Positions 1 through 8,963 of a stretch of DNA of 32,812 nucleotides are shown here, piece after piece. The notes under the pieces were generated by a model. The model was not told the DNA's origin, did not search any database, and saw nothing but the letters and a program-made list of their open reading frames with translations. Numbering within the stretch: position 1 is the first letter of the stretch; every line of letters begins with the position of its first letter. The stretch is from assembly GCA_947457195.1 (NCBI GenBank), contig CANGUU010000022.1, positions 1 through 32,812 on the forward strand, given 5' to 3'. The position numbers and the translations under genes are program-made. Source of the DNA: Gammaproteobacteria bacterium. Lineage in GTDB: Bacteria; Pseudomonadota; Gammaproteobacteria; Pseudomonadales; Pseudohongiellaceae.

Positions 1-20
1 AGGCCCCGGGGTTGGCCGAG

Positions 21-43
21 CGGCGCCTCGCTGTGAGGCGCCG
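21..43. other. Stem-loop downstream of htpX
   Basis: A 9-bp perfect inverted repeat (arms 21-29 and 35-43, 5-nt loop) lies just beyond the htpX stop codon. It could end the htpX transcript, but neither side has a T-run, so it is not a convincing intrinsic terminator. Confidence 0.3.
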
Positions 44-74
44 GTCTCCGTGACTTCCCGAGCGCTGCCGGTGC

Positions 75-953
75 TCAGTGCGCCTCTTCGAGCGCGCGGA
101 TGCGTTCGCTGAGCGGCGGATGGCTGGCGAACAGTGCACCCATGCGGCCGGTGTTGATGCCGAACGCCACCATTTCATCGGGCATTTCGGCGGGGTGACC
201 CTGCTGCAGCGCCCGCAGCGCCGCGATCATCTTGTGCCGACCGGCGAGGTCGGCGCCGCCGGCATCGGCGCGGTATTCACGCCAGCGTGAAAACCACATG
301 ACGATCATCGAGGCAAAGATGCCGAGCACGATCTGCGAGACCAGCGAAATGATCCAGAAGGCCGGGCCGGGGCCCTCGCGGTCCTCGCTGCGGAACAGCA
401 CGCGGTCCAGGAAGAAGGCGATCACGCGCGAAAGGAAGACCACGAAGGTATTCACCACGCCTTGGATGAGGGTCAAGGTGACCATGTCGCCGTTGGCCAC
501 GTGGCTGACTTCGTGGGCCAGCACGGCTTCGATTTCGTCGCGGTTCATGGAGCGCACGAGGCCGGTGCTGACCGCCACCAAGGCAGCGTCCTTGTTCCAG
601 CCGGTGGCGAAGGCGTTGGGTGCGCTCTGGTCGAACACGCCGACTTCCGGCATGCGGATGCCGGCCTGCTCGGCTTGGCGCGCCACGGTGCGCAGCAACC
701 ACTGCTCGAAGTCGCTGCGCGGTTCGGTGATCAACTGCACACCCATCGACATCTTCGCCATCATCTTGGACATGAACAGCGATATCAGCGAGCCGCTGAA
801 GCCGATGACTGCCGAGTACACCAGCAGCGAACCCAGATCGAGATCCACGCCGTTGGCGGCGAAGATGCTGTCGAGGCCGATCAGCCGGAAGATCAGCGAG
901 ATGAGGACCAGCACGGCAATGTTGGTGGCGAGAAACAGCAAGATGCGCATCAT
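75..953 (-). CDS. htpX: HtpX, inner-membrane zinc metalloprotease
   Basis: This is a heat-shock-associated M48 membrane protease that degrades damaged inner-membrane proteins. The 292-residue product is close to the usual 293. Hydrophobic segments lie at about 4-26, 40-60, 160-182 and 199-220. The zinc motif HEVSH is at 147-151, and the third ligand is probably E226 in the WREYRAD segment. The start is the first of two tandem ATG codons (MMR, as in the E. coli protein), about 11 nt after an AGGAG. The frame stays open far upstream through the next gene, but that part has no HtpX homology. A sigma-32-like promoter precedes the gene, which fits its stress role. No key residue is missing. Confidence 0.96.
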   Translation of the reverse strand: MMRILLFLATNIAVLVLISLIFRLIGLDSIFAANGVDLDLGSLLVYSAVIGFSGSLISLFMSKMMAKMSMGVQLITEPRSDFEQWLLRTVARQAEQAGIRMPEVGVFDQSAPNAFATGWNKDAALVAVSTGLVRSMNRDEIEAVLAHEVSHVANGDMVTLTLIQGVVNTFVVFLSRVIAFFLDRVLFRSEDREGPGPAFWIISLVSQIVLGIFASMIVMWFSRWREYRADAGGADLAGRHKMIAALRALQQGHPAEMPDEMVAFGINTGRMGALFASHPPLSERIRALEEAH

Positions 954-1012
954 GGTATGGACGACTCCTGACGGGGCGGAAACGGGCTGAAGACAGCGAA
1001 CCCTTTGGTGGT

Positions 1013-1038
1013 ATGGGGGCTTGGACCGGAAATTCAAC
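1013..1038 (-). promoter_or_regulatory. Candidate sigma-32 (heat-shock) promoter of htpX
   Basis: On the minus strand, GTTGAA (1038-1033) is followed after 14 nt by CCCCAT (1018-1013). This resembles the RpoH consensus CTTGAA-N13-15-CCCCAT. The start of transcription would fall about 50 nt upstream of the htpX ATG. Heat induction of htpX is known in E. coli; its use here is inference from the motif. Confidence 0.55.
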
Positions 1039-1060
1039 GCAAAGTGTAGCGCGGCTGCCG

Positions 1061-1921
1061 TCAATCCGGCAGAGACAGCAGCACCACACCGCCCACGATG
1101 GCAGCAGCCCCCAGCAAGCGGCTGGTGGCGAAGCGCTCTTTCAGCAACCGCGCCCCTAGCCAGGCCCCCACCAGCGTAGACAGTTCGCGGGCGGCGGCCA
1201 CGTGCGAGACGGGGGCAATCTGCATGGCGTACAGCACCAGAATGTAACCCAGAGGGCCCAGCAGGCTCACGGTGAGCACGGGGCGCAGGAACTGCCGCAA
1301 CTCCGCCCGAGCCGCCGGCCAGTCGCACCAGGCGGCCGGGCTCAACATGGCGGTACGGAACAGGTTGCCGGTGTAGTCCACGAGCAGGGGGGACAGCAGC
1401 AGGGTCTTCACCGCCCAGCCATCGTTGATGGTGTAGGCCGCGATGAAGCCCCCGGTGCACAGTCCATAGGCCACGCCTTTGCCGTCGATGCGGCGCCGGC
1501 CTGCCAGCAGTCCGGTCACCAGCAGGATACCCGCCACGATCAGCAACATGCCCAGCACAGACCCGGGTGCCGCGGTCTCGCCCAGCAGCAGCACGGCCAG
1601 CACGAACGACAGCAGCGGACCGGAGCCCCGCGCCAGCGGATACACCAGCGACAGATCGGCGTGGCGGTAGCCAGCCTGCAGCGTCAGCGAATAGCCCATG
1701 TGCAGGAAGCTGGTGGCGGCCAGTGCCAGCCAGTGGCGTGCATCGAGGTCGGGCAGGCCGCGCTGCAGCACCCAGAGCAGGGCTGGCAGATACAGCAGCA
1801 TGGACACCACCGAGTACCAGAATACGAAATGGCGGGCGGCAGCCGCCTGCTTGGCGGCAAGGTTCCAGAGGGCGTGGGTGCAAGCAGCCAGTAGAACGGC
1901 GACCAGAGCGAGCGTGGGCAT
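1061..1921 (-). CDS. DMT-superfamily (EamA-like) transporter
   Basis: The 286-residue product is almost entirely hydrophobic. It shows about ten predicted transmembrane helices in two homologous halves, as in EamA/RhaT-type drug/metabolite transporters. The early [13 protein letters not shown] segment and the second-half [18 protein letters not shown] segment are typical of EamA repeats. The ATG at 1921 starts the protein directly at its first helix. Upstream in-frame ATG codons would add a polar tail that does not fit, and no start has a strong ribosome site. Substrate cannot be assigned; such proteins usually export amino acids or other small metabolites. The gene is divergent from rpe and lies about 107 nt upstream of htpX on the same strand. 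Confidence 0.82.
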   Translation of the reverse strand: MPTLALVAVLLAACTHALWNLAAKQAAAARHFVFWYSVVSMLLYLPALLWVLQRGLPDLDARHWLALAATSFLHMGYSLTLQAGYRHADLSLVYPLARGSGPLLSFVLAVLLLGETAAPGSVLGMLLIVAGILLVTGLLAGRRRIDGKGVAYGLCTGGFIAAYTINDGWAVKTLLLSPLLVDYTGNLFRTAMLSPAAWCDWPAARAELRQFLRPVLTVSLLGPLGYILVLYAMQIAPVSHVAAARELSTLVGAWLGARLLKERFATSRLLGAAAIVGGVVLLSLPD

Positions 1922-2130
1922 GGGGAGGCAGACATCAGGCGAGGCCCGCATTGAACCACAGCGGTGCAGAGGCCGTCCGCCCGCTGCCTCCCCGGGGTGT
2001 GACAGATTGCACTCGTCGAAAACATCTTTCGCTGGCGGGGGTTTTCGCGTCGGCGGCGCTGGCAAGTCCGCGGTGGCGGCAGTGGCAGGGGGTCGCTACA
2101 ATGCGCGCTCTTTTGCGCAGACCCCTGTTC

Positions 2131-2805
2131 ATGGCCAGCCCAGACTTCCTGATCGCCCCCTCCATCCTGTCGGCCGACTTCGCCCGGCTCGGGGCCGAAG
2201 TCGATGCGGTGCTGGCAGCCGGTGCCGACGTGGTGCACTTCGACGTGATGGACAACCACTATGTTCCCAACCTCACCATCGGCCCCATGGTATGCAAGGC
2301 GCTGCGCAACTACGGCATCAGGGCGCCGATCGACGTACACCTCATGGTCAGTCCGGTCGATGCGCTCATCAGCGACTTCGCCAAGGCCGGCGCCTCCATC
2401 ATCAGCTTCCACCCCGAAGCGTCCCACCACGTGGACCGCTCGCTGCAACTGATCCGCGATCTCGGCTGTGAAGCCGGACTGGTGCTGAATCCGGCCACCC
2501 CCCTGCACTGCCTCGACCACGTGATGGACCGGCTCGACCTGATCCTGCTCATGTCGGTGAATCCGGGCTTCGGTGGACAGGCCTTCATTCCTTCCACGCT
2601 GCCCAAGCTCACCCAGGTGCGCCGCCTGATTGACCAGTCGGGCCGCCGCATCCGCCTCGAAGTGGACGGGGGTGTCGGTATCGGCAACATCGCGGAGATC
2701 GCCCGGGCCGGCGCTGACATGTTCGTGGCGGGCTCGGCCATCTTCGGCAGCAAGGATTACCCAGCCACCATCGCCGCGCTGCGTCAGGAACTGGCCACCG
2801 TATGA
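2131..2805 (+). CDS. rpe: Ribulose-phosphate 3-epimerase
   Basis: Rpe interconverts ribulose 5-phosphate and xylulose 5-phosphate in the pentose phosphate pathway. The 224-residue protein opens with the family motif [14 protein letters not shown]. Metal and catalytic residues are visible: H36 and D38 in [10 protein letters not shown]70 in DVHLMV and D179 in EVDGG. The phosphate-binding NPGFGGQ is also intact. The ATG at 2131 gives the family's usual length; an in-frame ATG at 2101 would add ten basic residues. The stop overlaps the trpE start by 4 nt (ATGA), implying translational coupling. In Pseudomonas-type genomes gph normally sits between rpe and trpE; it is absent here. Confidence 0.96.
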   Translation: MASPDFLIAPSILSADFARLGAEVDAVLAAGADVVHFDVMDNHYVPNLTIGPMVCKALRNYGIRAPIDVHLMVSPVDALISDFAKAGASIISFHPEASHHVDRSLQLIRDLGCEAGLVLNPATPLHCLDHVMDRLDLILLMSVNPGFGGQAFIPSTLPKLTQVRRLIDQSGRRIRLEVDGGVGIGNIAEIARAGADMFVAGSAIFGSKDYPATIAALRQELATV

Positions 2806-4298
2806 ATGCGCAGCATTTCAGTCAGCTCGCCGCGGCCGGCTACAGCCGTATCCCGGTGCTGCGTCAGGTCATGGCGGACCTGGAAACCCCTCTGGCTGTT
2901 TACCTGAAGCTGGCACAGGGCCGTTACAGCTACCTGCTCGAATCCATGCAGGGCGGCGAAAAATGGGGCCGCTACTCATTCATCGGCCTGCCGGCACGTA
3001 CCGTGCTGGTCGCTACCCGAGAGGCCACCGCCACCAGCGCTCTGGTGACACTCGAGGTACAGACCGACGGCATCACCGTGGAGCGCTGCGAAACCGACGA
3101 TCCCTTCGCCTTCATCGCGCAGTTCCAGGCGCGCTACCGCATACCCGAGCTGCCTGAGCTGCCGCGCTTCAATGGTGGTCTGGTGGGGTACTTCAGCTAC
3201 GACACCGTGCGCTACGTGGAGCAGCGCATCGCGCACACGGCACCGCCCGACAACGTGCACACGCCGGACATCGTGCTCATGGTGTCTGAGGCCGTGGCGG
3301 TCTTCGATAACCTGCGCAATGCGCTTACCCTGATCGTCTACGCCGACCCTGCAGAGGCCGGCGCCTTCGAAGCGGCCGAGGCCCGCCTCGATCAGCTGGC
3401 GGCCGCGCTGCAGTCGGCGCCCCGGCTGCCACCGGTTTCCGGCGGCCGTACCGTCGCCGAGGCTGATTTCGTGTCCAGCTTTGGCCAGGCCGCCTACGAA
3501 GCGGCGGTGGAACGCATCAAGGACTACATCGCCGCCGGCGATGTGATGCAGGTGGTGCTGGCCCAGCGCATGAGCCTGCCCTACACGGGTGCGCCGCTGC
3601 AGGTCTACCGCGCGCTACGCCAGTTGAATCCGTCGCCCTACATGGTGTTCATGGACTTCGGCGACTTCCATATCGTCAGTGCCTCGCCGGAAATTCTTGC
3701 GCGGGTCGAGGACGGTCACATTACGGTACGCCCCCTCGCTGGCACGCGACGCCGCGGCAAGACACTCGAGGAAGACCTGGCGCTCGAGCAGGAGCTGCTG
3801 GCGGATGCCAAGGAGATCGCCGAGCACCTGATGCTCATCGATCTCAGCCGCAACGATGCCGGACGCGTGTCGAAGATCGGCAGTGTGCACGTGCCGCGGC
3901 AGATGTTCGTGGAGCGCTACTCGCACGTGATGCACATCGCCTCGACTGTGGAAAGCACGCTGGCCGACGGCAAGACTGCGCTCGACGTGCTGAAGGCTAC
4001 GCTGCCGGTCGGCACGCTCAGTGGTGCGCCCAAGGTGCGCGCCATGGAAATCATCGACGAGCACGAACCCGTGCGCCGCGGCATCTACGGCGGTGCCATG
4101 GGCTACCTCGGCTGGAACGGCAACATGGACATGGCCATCGCCATCCGTACCGCCATCATCAAGGACGGCACGCTGTACATCGCCGCCGGTGCTGGCGTCG
4201 TGGCGGACTCCGTACCCCGCTCCGAGTGGGAAGAAACCCTCAACAAGGCGCGGGCCATGTTCCACGCCGTCAAGCTGGCGGAATCCGGGTTCCGCTGA
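2802..4298 (+). CDS. trpE: Anthranilate synthase component I
   Basis: TrpE makes anthranilate from chorismate, the first committed step of tryptophan synthesis, with TrpG supplying ammonia. The 498-residue protein has the N-terminal tryptophan feedback motif LLES (45-48). The C-terminal chorismate-binding domain includes [22 protein letters not shown] and the signature [17 protein letters not shown]. The start is fixed by the ATGA overlap with rpe. TrpG lies 2.8 kb downstream, separated by a TonB-dependent receptor gene. No Trp-rich leader peptide or attenuator is seen upstream, so control is likely through feedback inhibition or the rpe promoter. Identity against the close paralogue PabB rests on the LLES motif and cluster context. 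Confidence 0.96.
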   Translation: MNAQHFSQLAAAGYSRIPVLRQVMADLETPLAVYLKLAQGRYSYLLESMQGGEKWGRYSFIGLPARTVLVATREATATSALVTLEVQTDGITVERCETDDPFAFIAQFQARYRIPELPELPRFNGGLVGYFSYDTVRYVEQRIAHTAPPDNVHTPDIVLMVSEAVAVFDNLRNALTLIVYADPAEAGAFEAAEARLDQLAAALQSAPRLPPVSGGRTVAEADFVSSFGQAAYEAAVERIKDYIAAGDVMQVVLAQRMSLPYTGAPLQVYRALRQLNPSPYMVFMDFGDFHIVSASPEILARVEDGHITVRPLAGTRRRGKTLEEDLALEQELLADAKEIAEHLMLIDLSRNDAGRVSKIGSVHVPRQMFVERYSHVMHIASTVESTLADGKTALDVLKATLPVGTLSGAPKVRAMEIIDEHEPVRRGIYGGAMGYLGWNGNMDMAIAIRTAIIKDGTLYIAAGAGVVADSVPRSEWEETLNKARAMFHAVKLAESGFR

Positions 4299-4339
4299 GC
4301 CCGGCGTCCGTTCGGACTGCCTTTGCTGACGCCAGCCGA

Positions 4340-4368
4340 TAGGCAGGCGCGGCGAGATTCGCCATACT
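4340..4368 (+). promoter_or_regulatory. Possible promoter of the TonB receptor gene
   Basis: TAGGCA (4340-4345) and CATACT (4363-4368) are separated by 17 nt, and each matches the sigma-70 consensus at 4 of 6 positions. It would give a short leader of about 40 nt carrying the A-rich motif below. The match is weak. Confidence 0.3.
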
Positions 4369-4385
4369 TGCGCTGCTCCATCCTC

Positions 4386-4406
4386 AATAACAACAACAAG
4401 CAAGGA
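4386..4406 (+). promoter_or_regulatory. AAnAAnAA (catabolite-activity) motif plus Shine-Dalgarno
   Basis: The tract AATAACAACAACAA (4386-4399) has four consecutive AAn triplets. It ends 3 nt before the Shine-Dalgarno AGGA (4403-4406), which is 7 nt before the ATG of the TonB-dependent receptor. In Pseudomonas such A-rich sites near the ribosome-binding site are bound by Hfq with Crc to block translation under carbon repression. The motif is seen directly; regulation is inference. No comparably long tract precedes the other genes in the window. Confidence 0.5.
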
Positions 4407-4413
4407 TTCAGCC

Positions 4414-6864
4414 ATGAAAAAAATAACGCTGCGCCGGGCAGTTCTGCCCGCCGCCATCGTCAGTTGCCTGCCATACCAGGCGTTTTCCCAGGCGGTCGAA
4501 GAAGTGTTGGTCACGGCCACGCGTCGTGAGACCAGCCTGCAAAGCACGCCACTGTCCATTCAGGCCTTTACCGCCGAAAAACTGGAACTCGGCGGCATCC
4601 AGCGCGGCCAGGATCTCGGCATCATGGTGCCTAACCTGGTCGCCAACCCGCAGGGCGGCGGGGTAGGAGCGCCAACGTTCTACATCCGCGGTTTGCCGGG
4701 AGTCGGCATCTACATCGACGGCATCTGGCAAACCTCCTACGGCTTCCTCGAATCGAACTTCACGGAAGTCGAACGGGTGGAGGTGCTGCGCGGGCCGCAG
4801 GGTACGCTGTTCGGCCGCAACACCAATGGTGGTGCCATCAACATCACGACGCGGGCCCCGGCCGAGGAATTCGGCGTTCGCATGAACCTCGAGGCGGGCA
4901 GCTACAACCGCCGCAACGCCACCTTCGCCATGGACCTGCCCCTGACCGATACGCTCAAGAGCAAGGTCATGCTGTCGAGTTTCCGGAACGACGGCTTCCT
5001 CGAAAGCCTCAGCGTGGGCCGTTCGCTCGGCGACCAGGACGACAAATTGCTGCGGCTTGATCTGTTGTGGGAGCCGGTCGACAACGTCGATCTGCGCTTC
5101 ACCGCCAACAAGGAGGACAAGCGCGGCACCGAGGCCCGCATCATCCGCATCACCAACCCCAACAATGTGCGTTACATCCAGTACAACGTGCTGGCGGGCA
5201 ACCCTGACTACGTAAACATCCCGGGCTTTACACCCATCAACTGGGGCCTGCCGTCCACGCGTTTCACGCCGAAGACCCACATGCCCGGCTACCCGGGGGG
5301 CGAGGTCGGCAAGTGGCAAACCAAGTCCGATACGCCGGCGCAGGGCATTACCCGTGACCTCGAGTACTACACGCTGACCGGCAACTGGGACATCACCGAC
5401 ACGCTGCGCTTCCGTTCGATCACCTCCGTGTGGGAAATGGATCGTCGCCAGGCCGTGGATTTCGATGGCTCCGAGTTCATCATCACCACCGACGAAAACC
5501 GCGCCCGCGACAAGAGCTATACGCAGGAGTACCAGTTGGCCGGCAGTTTCTTCGACGAGCGCGTGGACTGGATCGCCGGCTACTACTCGCTGCACGAAAA
5601 CAGCACGGTACGTACCTACCGCTGGCCCATGCTGGACATCCCGCGCAATCCGGCCAACCAGAACGCCTTCCGCCAGGACGTCATCAGCTACCTGAACGCC
5701 TGGTGGGCGGCGGCTGGCCGCCCCGCTTTCCAGGGAGCCACCTCGATCGCCGCCAACCCGGCCGCCTTCCAGGACACGCTCAACAAGAACGAAGGCGAGC
5801 AGCGGGCGCTGTACGGCGAGGCCACCTTCGGCATCACCGGCAAGCTCGACCTGACGCTGGGGGTGCGCATCACCGACGATGAAGGCCAGTCCATCGTCAT
5901 GACACCCACCTCGGGCTTCATTCCGGCGCGCCCGGGCCAGGAACCGGTGGGTGACATCTACCAGGGCACGTCCACCACGGTGAACGTCAACCCCGATCTC
6001 GGCAACAACACCACCAACAAGGTAGGCCTGCAGTACCAGCTCAACGACGACATCATGCTGTACGGCAGCTGGAGCGAGGGCTTCACCGAGACCGCGGTGC
6101 AAAACCCCCGCCTGCCCACCAAGGTGAACGGTATCTGTCCCTCACAGCTGGTCGCCACCCGCGTGGAGCTGCGCCGTGAGATCATCACCAACCGTGAACT
6201 CGGAATCCGCTCCGACTGGCTCGACGGCCAGTTGCGCGTAAACGCCACGTACTTCGATGCCACGTGGGACGGCATGCGGGTGAACAACCTGCCCGTGGAC
6301 CCCTGCACGGGCTCCCCTGCACCGAACCCCTACCTCAGCGCCGATGGCGGCGGCGTCGCCGATGGCTGGGAGATGGAGCTGATCCTCGCCGCCACCGAGA
6401 ACCTGCGGCTTGACCTCAATCTCGGTGCGATCGATACCGCCTATACCGCGCGCGGCTTTTTCGACGGTACCAACGGTATCGGCCCCAATACGCCATTTGC
6501 CTACTCGCCGAAGTACAGCGCCTCATTTGGTGTGCAGTACGACCTGCCGCTACGTGGAGGATCCACCGTGAGCCTCGTGGGCAACTACGGCTGGCGTTAC
6601 GAGTACACGCGCGACAATGCCAACCAGCGTACCCCGGTAGACGCCAACGGCAACTACATCTACGAACCGGCCTACGGCCTGTTGAACGCGCGCGTGGTCT
6701 ATCGTCCCGCCGACGCCAACTGGTCAGCGAGCCTGTGGGGCATGAACCTCACGGACGAGCAGTACGTGAATGGCGGCTTCGACACGCGTTTCGTATGGGG
6801 TTACGACTTCTCCGTGATCGGTCGCGCGCGCGAAGTCGGCGTGTCAGTCAACCTGGAATTCTGA
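4414..6864 (+). CDS. TonB-dependent outer-membrane receptor
   Basis: The 816-residue protein is an energised outer-membrane importer. It starts with a signal peptide (about 1-26, cleavage likely after AFS). A TonB-box-like EEVLVTATRRE stretch follows, then a plug domain to about residue 150 with FYIRGLPGVGIYIDG and VEVLRGPQGTLFGRNTNGGAINITT. The remainder is a beta-barrel ending in the terminal aromatic residue F (VNLEF). The style resembles the large receptor families of oligotrophic Gammaproteobacteria and sphingomonads, which take up sugars, steroids, siderophores or other ligands; the substrate cannot be read from sequence. No transport or degradation genes adjoin it. It splits trpE from trpG and has its own leader, RBS and terminator, suggesting an inserted, independently controlled gene. 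Confidence 0.93.
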   Translation: MKKITLRRAVLPAAIVSCLPYQAFSQAVEEVLVTATRRETSLQSTPLSIQAFTAEKLELGGIQRGQDLGIMVPNLVANPQGGGVGAPTFYIRGLPGVGIYIDGIWQTSYGFLESNFTEVERVEVLRGPQGTLFGRNTNGGAINITTRAPAEEFGVRMNLEAGSYNRRNATFAMDLPLTDTLKSKVMLSSFRNDGFLESLSVGRSLGDQDDKLLRLDLLWEPVDNVDLRFTANKEDKRGTEARIIRITNPNNVRYIQYNVLAGNPDYVNIPGFTPINWGLPSTRFTPKTHMPGYPGGEVGKWQTKSDTPAQGITRDLEYYTLTGNWDITDTLRFRSITSVWEMDRRQAVDFDGSEFIITTDENRARDKSYTQEYQLAGSFFDERVDWIAGYYSLHENSTVRTYRWPMLDIPRNPANQNAFRQDVISYLNAWWAAAGRPAFQGATSIAANPAAFQDTLNKNEGEQRALYGEATFGITGKLDLTLGVRITDDEGQSIVMTPTSGFIPARPGQEPVGDIYQGTSTTVNVNPDLGNNTTNKVGLQYQLNDDIMLYGSWSEGFTETAVQNPRLPTKVNGICPSQLVATRVELRREIITNRELGIRSDWLDGQLRVNATYFDATWDGMRVNNLPVDPCTGSPAPNPYLSADGGGVADGWEMELILAATENLRLDLNLGAIDTAYTARGFFDGTNGIGPNTPFAYSPKYSASFGVQYDLPLRGGSTVSLVGNYGWRYEYTRDNANQRTPVDANGNYIYEPAYGLLNARVVYRPADANWSASLWGMNLTDEQYVNGGFDTRFVWGYDFSVIGRAREVGVSVNLEF

Positions 6865-6877
6865 GCGCGGCGGTGTG

Positions 6878-6907
6878 GCCCTCCGCGTCATCTGGCGGAG
6901 GGCTGTT
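6878..6907 (+). terminator. Probable terminator after the TonB receptor gene
   Basis: A 9-bp perfect stem (6878-6886 with 6895-6903) and an 8-nt loop lie 13 nt after the receptor stop codon, followed by TGTT. The stem is strong and GC-rich, but the T-run is short. Confidence 0.55.
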
Positions 6908-6980
6908 ACTCCGCAAGACCGCTCAGCCCTCTGCCGCGGCCCACGCCGGGGCCGTATCCGCTTGCCCTCGGGATAGTCGT

Positions 6981-7008
6981 TTGAGTTAAGCGCGACATAG
7001 GCGACAAT
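6981..7008 (+). promoter_or_regulatory. Possible sigma-70 promoter for trpG-trpC
   Basis: TTGAGT (6981-6986) and GACAAT (7003-7008) are 16 nt apart, each 4 of 6 to consensus. They lie downstream of the receptor terminator and about 125 nt upstream of trpG. The leader has no short ORF with tandem Trp codons, so classical attenuation is not supported. Confidence 0.4.
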
Positions 7009-7132
7009 GCCCGCCCCTGAAAGGCCGGTCCCAGGCAGGCCAGAGGGGTAGCGAGCAAGACCGCGGGTACCCCGGGGGTGCAGCAGCGGTGTCCCGACGG
7101 GTTGGTCAGGAAAAGTCAGAGAAAGCGGCTCT

Positions 7133-7717
7133 ATGCTGTTGATGATCGACAACTACGATTCTTTCACCTACAACCTCGTGCAGTATTTCGGGGAGCTGGG
7201 TGCACAGATGCAGGTCTTTCGCAACGACGAGATCAGTCTTGCGCAGATCGAGGCGTTGGCGCCGAGCCATATCGTGATTTCCCCCGGGCCCTGCACGCCG
7301 AAGGAGGCTGGCATCTCGGTACCCCTGATCCGCCACTTTGCCGGCAAGATTCCCCTGCTCGGCGTATGCCTTGGGCACCAGAGCATCGGCGAGGCCTTCG
7401 GAGGCCAGGTCGTGCGTGCCAAGCGGGTGATGCACGGCAAGATCTCGGCGATCCACCACCGCAGCGAAGGCGTGTTTGCCGGACTCGCCAACCCGTTCAA
7501 CGCTACGCGCTACCACTCGCTGGTGATCGAGCAGGGCAGTCTGCCTGACTGCCTTGCGGTCACGGCCTGGACCCAACTGCCCGACGGGACGCTGGACGAG
7601 ATCATGGGCGTGCGTCACAAGACCCTCGCCATCGAGGGCGTGCAGTTCCACCCCGAATCCATCCTGACCGAACACGGTCATCGCCTGCTGCAGAATTTCC
7701 TGACGCGTTACTCCTGA
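7133..7717 (+). CDS. trpG: Anthranilate synthase component II (glutamine amidotransferase)
   Basis: TrpG hydrolyses glutamine and passes ammonia to TrpE. It may also serve PabB for folate synthesis, as in amphibolic TrpG/PabA proteins. The 194-residue class-I amidotransferase begins [19 protein letters not shown]. The catalytic triad is intact: C79 in GVCLGHQ, and H173 and E175 in QFHPES. An AGAGAAAG stretch lies upstream of the ATG. The gene is followed after 30 nt by trpC, whereas most relatives have trpD between them. It is a stand-alone subunit, not fused to TrpD or TrpE. Confidence 0.95.
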   Translation: MLLMIDNYDSFTYNLVQYFGELGAQMQVFRNDEISLAQIEALAPSHIVISPGPCTPKEAGISVPLIRHFAGKIPLLGVCLGHQSIGEAFGGQVVRAKRVMHGKISAIHHRSEGVFAGLANPFNATRYHSLVIEQGSLPDCLAVTAWTQLPDGTLDEIMGVRHKTLAIEGVQFHPESILTEHGHRLLQNFLTRYS

Positions 7718-7747
7718 ACCCCGGTCACGTACAGGGAAGCCAGACTC

Positions 7748-8548
7748 ATGGACCAATCGACCATACTCAAGAAAATCCTCGAACGAAAACAGGAAGAGGT
7801 TGCCGCTCGCCGCGCCAGCCTGCCGCTGTCAGTGCTGGAAAGCGGGCTCGGCTCTCTGCCGGCCTGTCGCGGCTTCGTGTCTGCGCTGCAGCGCCAGATC
7901 GCGCAGCGGCGCCCGGCAGTGATCGCCGAGATCAAGAAGGCGTCACCCAGCAAGGGCCTGATCCGCAGCAACTTCGATGCGGCATCCATCGCCAGAAGCT
8001 ACGCCGATCACGGCGCCACCTGTCTGTCGGTACTCACCGACGTGGACTTTTTCCAGGGGCACGACCTTTACCTGCAGGAGGCGCGGGCCGCCTGCGCGCT
8101 GCCGGTGATCCGCAAGGATTTCATGATTGATCCCTACCAGATCGTCGAATCACGTGTGCTCGGCGCCGACTGCGTGCTGCTGATCGTGGCGGCGCTCAGC
8201 GCCGGCCAGTTGCAGGAACTTGCTGCCACGGCGCGTGCCTGCGGACTCGATATCCTGATCGAGGTACACGATCTGTCGGAATTGCAGCTGGCGCTCGCCC
8301 TGAAACCGAGCCTGATCGGCATCAACAACCGCGACCTGCACACGTTCAAGACCAGCCTCGCCACCACCATCGATCTGCTGCCGCACATCCCGGCCGGGGT
8401 GGCCGTGGTCACTGAAAGCGGCATCCACGTCCGCGCCGACGTGGAAGAGATGCTGGGCCATGGCGTCTATGGCTTCCTGGTGGGCGAGTCGTTCATGCGC
8501 GCCACCGATCCCGGCCTCAAGCTGCAGGAGCTGTTCTTCCATGGCTAA
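7748..8548 (+). CDS. trpC: Indole-3-glycerol-phosphate synthase
   Basis: TrpC closes the indole ring from CdRP in tryptophan synthesis. The 266-residue TIM barrel shows [13 protein letters not shown] (catalytic lysines), [35 protein letters not shown] and VTESGIH, all in the right order. It is monofunctional, with no fused TrpF domain. An AGGGAAG ribosome site lies about 10 nt before the ATG. TrpD, the enzyme supplying phosphoribosyl anthranilate, is not in the window. The last codons overlap dgkA by 8 nt. Confidence 0.96.
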   Translation: MDQSTILKKILERKQEEVAARRASLPLSVLESGLGSLPACRGFVSALQRQIAQRRPAVIAEIKKASPSKGLIRSNFDAASIARSYADHGATCLSVLTDVDFFQGHDLYLQEARAACALPVIRKDFMIDPYQIVESRVLGADCVLLIVAALSAGQLQELAATARACGLDILIEVHDLSELQLALALKPSLIGINNRDLHTFKTSLATTIDLLPHIPAGVAVVTESGIHVRADVEEMLGHGVYGFLVGESFMRATDPGLKLQELFFHG

Positions 8549-8903
8549 ACCCGGTCAGACAGGCATAGCCCGCATCATCTCCGCCGCGCGCTATTCCTTG
8601 CAGGGGTTTCGCGCCTGCTGGCGCATGGAGGCCGCTTTCCGGCAGGAAGTGGCTCTGGTGCTGGTGCTGTTCCCACTCGGCTTGTATCTGGGGGAGGGCG
8701 GCGCCGAGAAGGCCATACTCACCGGCACCTGTCTGCTGGTGCTGATCGTGGAGGTGCTCAACTCGGCCATCGAGGCCGCTGTCGATCGCATCGGCCACGA
8801 AAAGCACGAGTTGTCGGGCATTGCCAAGGATCTCGGCTCGGCTGCCGTGTTTCTGAGCCTCTGCGCCACGGCGCTGACCTGGCTGCTGGTGCTGTTGTTC
8901 TAG
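8541..8903 (+). CDS. dgkA: Diacylglycerol kinase (integral membrane)
   Basis: DgkA phosphorylates diacylglycerol to phosphatidic acid, recycling the lipid left by periplasmic glucan synthesis. The 120-residue protein (122 in E. coli) has three transmembrane helices. The conserved core is intact: EAAFRQE near the N-terminus, [15 protein letters not shown] in helix 2, and [15 protein letters not shown] before helix 3. The chosen ATG lies inside the end of trpC in another frame, with AGGAG about 12 nt upstream. It matches the E. coli start (MA...); longer in-frame starts would lie deep in trpC. In Pseudomonas the position after trpC is held by vfr (crp), so dgkA is a substitution in an otherwise familiar order. 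Confidence 0.95.
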   Translation: MAKPGQTGIARIISAARYSLQGFRACWRMEAAFRQEVALVLVLFPLGLYLGEGGAEKAILTGTCLLVLIVEVLNSAIEAAVDRIGHEKHELSGIAKDLGSAAVFLSLCATALTWLLVLLF

Positions 8904-8907
8904 CGTC

Positions 8908-8929
8908 TGCCGCCAGCCTCTGGCGGGCA
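8908..8929 (+). terminator. Weak stem-loop after dgkA
   Basis: A 7-bp stem (8910-8916 with 8920-8926) and a 3-nt loop follow the dgkA stop, with no real T-run. It may attenuate read-through into the OsmC-family gene. Confidence 0.3.
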
Positions 8930-8963
8930 AATCGTTCACAGGTCGCAACAAGCGAGGCGGTCA

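Noticed and set aside
10-45. tRNA-Ser/Leu-like D-arm string (TTGGCCGAGCGG) at the left edge
   Set aside because: The following bases form a simple 9-bp hairpin and no anticodon arm, T-arm or CCA end follows, so it is a chance match.
4306-4317. Terminator after trpE
   Set aside because: The palindrome allows only a 4-bp stem with a realistic loop and there is no T-run.
4408-6102. Long open frame antisense to the TonB receptor gene
   Set aside because: It is a GC-rich shadow frame with low-complexity Arg/Val/Gly content and no recognisable domain. The receptor on the other strand is unambiguous.
7009-7132. Possible trp leader peptide/attenuator before trpG
   Set aside because: No short ORF with tandem Trp codons and no alternating hairpins ending in a T-run were seen.
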